Translations under genes and position numbers: made by a program
Assembly: GCA_028287235.1 (NCBI GenBank)
Contig: JAQBQB010000026.1
Location: 186,001-250,000 of the forward strand
Length of the DNA: 64,000 nucleotides
Direction of reading: 5' to 3'
Origin: Gemmatimonadota bacterium
GTDB lineage: Bacteria > Gemmatimonadota > Gemmatimonadetes > Gemmatimonadales > Gemmatimonadaceae
Shown here: in pieces, positions 63,447-64,000 of the stretch
Numbering within the stretch: the first letter of the stretch is position 1
Layout: every line of letters begins with the position of its first letter
The notes under the pieces: generated by a model
Databases searched by the model: none
Told to the model about the DNA's origin: nothing
What the model saw: the letters and a program-made list of their open reading frames with translations, nothing else

Positions 63447-64000
63447 CGCCGAGCCTCGACGTGCGTGTCGACGACCGGCGCCACTCACGCGTGCTCCAAT
63501 CGCCGCTCGCCGCGCCGCGCGGCGGGATCATGCTGCACTACGACGATTCGTCGCGCGATGACTGGGCGGTCGAATGGTTTCACGATCCGCGTTGTACGAA
63601 CGGCTACACCTGGCTCGTCCTCGATGACGGCCGAGTAGTAGAGCTCGCGGATCCAGCCATGCGTACGCCGCACGCCGGCGCTTGCAAGACGCCGAAGGCG
63701 AACTCCGTCTACTACGGCATCGCCGCGGCGACCAACGGGCTCGTGCCCGTGACCGCACCACAGTTGGCATCGATTGTCGCCCTCTGCCTGGACCTCGTCC
63801 GCCACCATCACTGGGCGATCGAATCGCTCGATGACCGCCTCGTCGGTCACGATGAGCAGGCGGTATGGACGCCGCAGTACACGACGCGACGCGAGCTGTG
63901 GGGCAGAACCGGACGTAAGGTCGATCCCACCGGCCTTCGTCCCGATGGACGACCGATCATCGATCTCGCTGAAATGAAACGTAGAATCGCCTCACTCACC
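63443..64000 (+). CDS. N-acetylmuramoyl-L-alanine amidase (Amidase_2-like), 3' truncated by window edge
   Basis: GTG 63443, frame open to the end (not in the ORF track): GIMLHYDDSSRDDWAVEWF...YTWLVLDDGRVVELADPAMRTPHAG...VGHDEQAVWTPQ...GRKVDPTG. Confidence 0.82.
   Translation, partial: MTPSLDVRVDDRRHSRVLQSPLAAPRGGIMLHYDDSSRDDWAVEWFHDPRCTNGYTWLVLDDGRVVELADPAMRTPHAGACKTPKANSVYYGIAAATNGLVPVTAPQLASIVALCLDLVRHHHWAIESLDDRLVGHDEQAVWTPQYTTRRELWGRTGRKVDPTGLRPDGRPIIDLAEMKRRIASLT

Overview
The window is dominated (nt 1 to ~59300) by one very large surface-polysaccharide (O-antigen/capsule/EPS) biosynthesis locus from a GC-rich bacterium. Genes are almost all on the + strand, many with 4-nt start/stop overlaps. 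Recognisable sub-pathways, in order: (i) Wzz-like chain-length protein (cut by the left edge) and a single-chain ABC flippase-like exporter; (ii) GDP-D-glycero-D-manno-heptose module (gmhA, an hddC-gmhB fusion, hddA) interleaved with two SDRs, a NovU-type C-methyltransferase and an RfbC-like epimerase; (iii) orphan TPP-dependent E1 alpha/beta pair; (iv) methyltransferase/VOC/cupin/GT/oxidoreductase block; (v) legionaminate-type pathway (legB, legC, legG/neuC, legI/neuB, ptmE-like, legF/neuA-like) with an extra PLP-aminotransferase-like protein and a FemAB-like acyltransferase and no visible LegH; (vi) a tightly overlapping operon pairing an HpcH/HpaI aldolase with a KdsB-like CMP-transferase, a divergent dehydroquinate-synthase-like protein and three dehydrogenases, which I propose as a candidate non-canonical CMP-ulosonate pathway; (vii) heparinase-like, AsnB-like, Wzy-like and deacetylase proteins and an aminotransferase-FemAB fusion; (viii) UDP-L-FucNAc module (capE/F/G, WbuB-like GT, SDR, initiating sugar transferase); (ix) lhgO and a FlaA1/CapD-type dehydratase on the - strand. 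From ~59.6 kb to the end is a separate, phage-like region: sigma factor, CHAP-like and partial sigma genes (-), then a conserved small protein, DUF2188-like protein, two small membrane proteins whose coding junction lies inside a large dispersed-repeat palindrome, and an Amidase_2-type amidase running off the right edge. All family calls are from reading motifs by eye; no database search was run.
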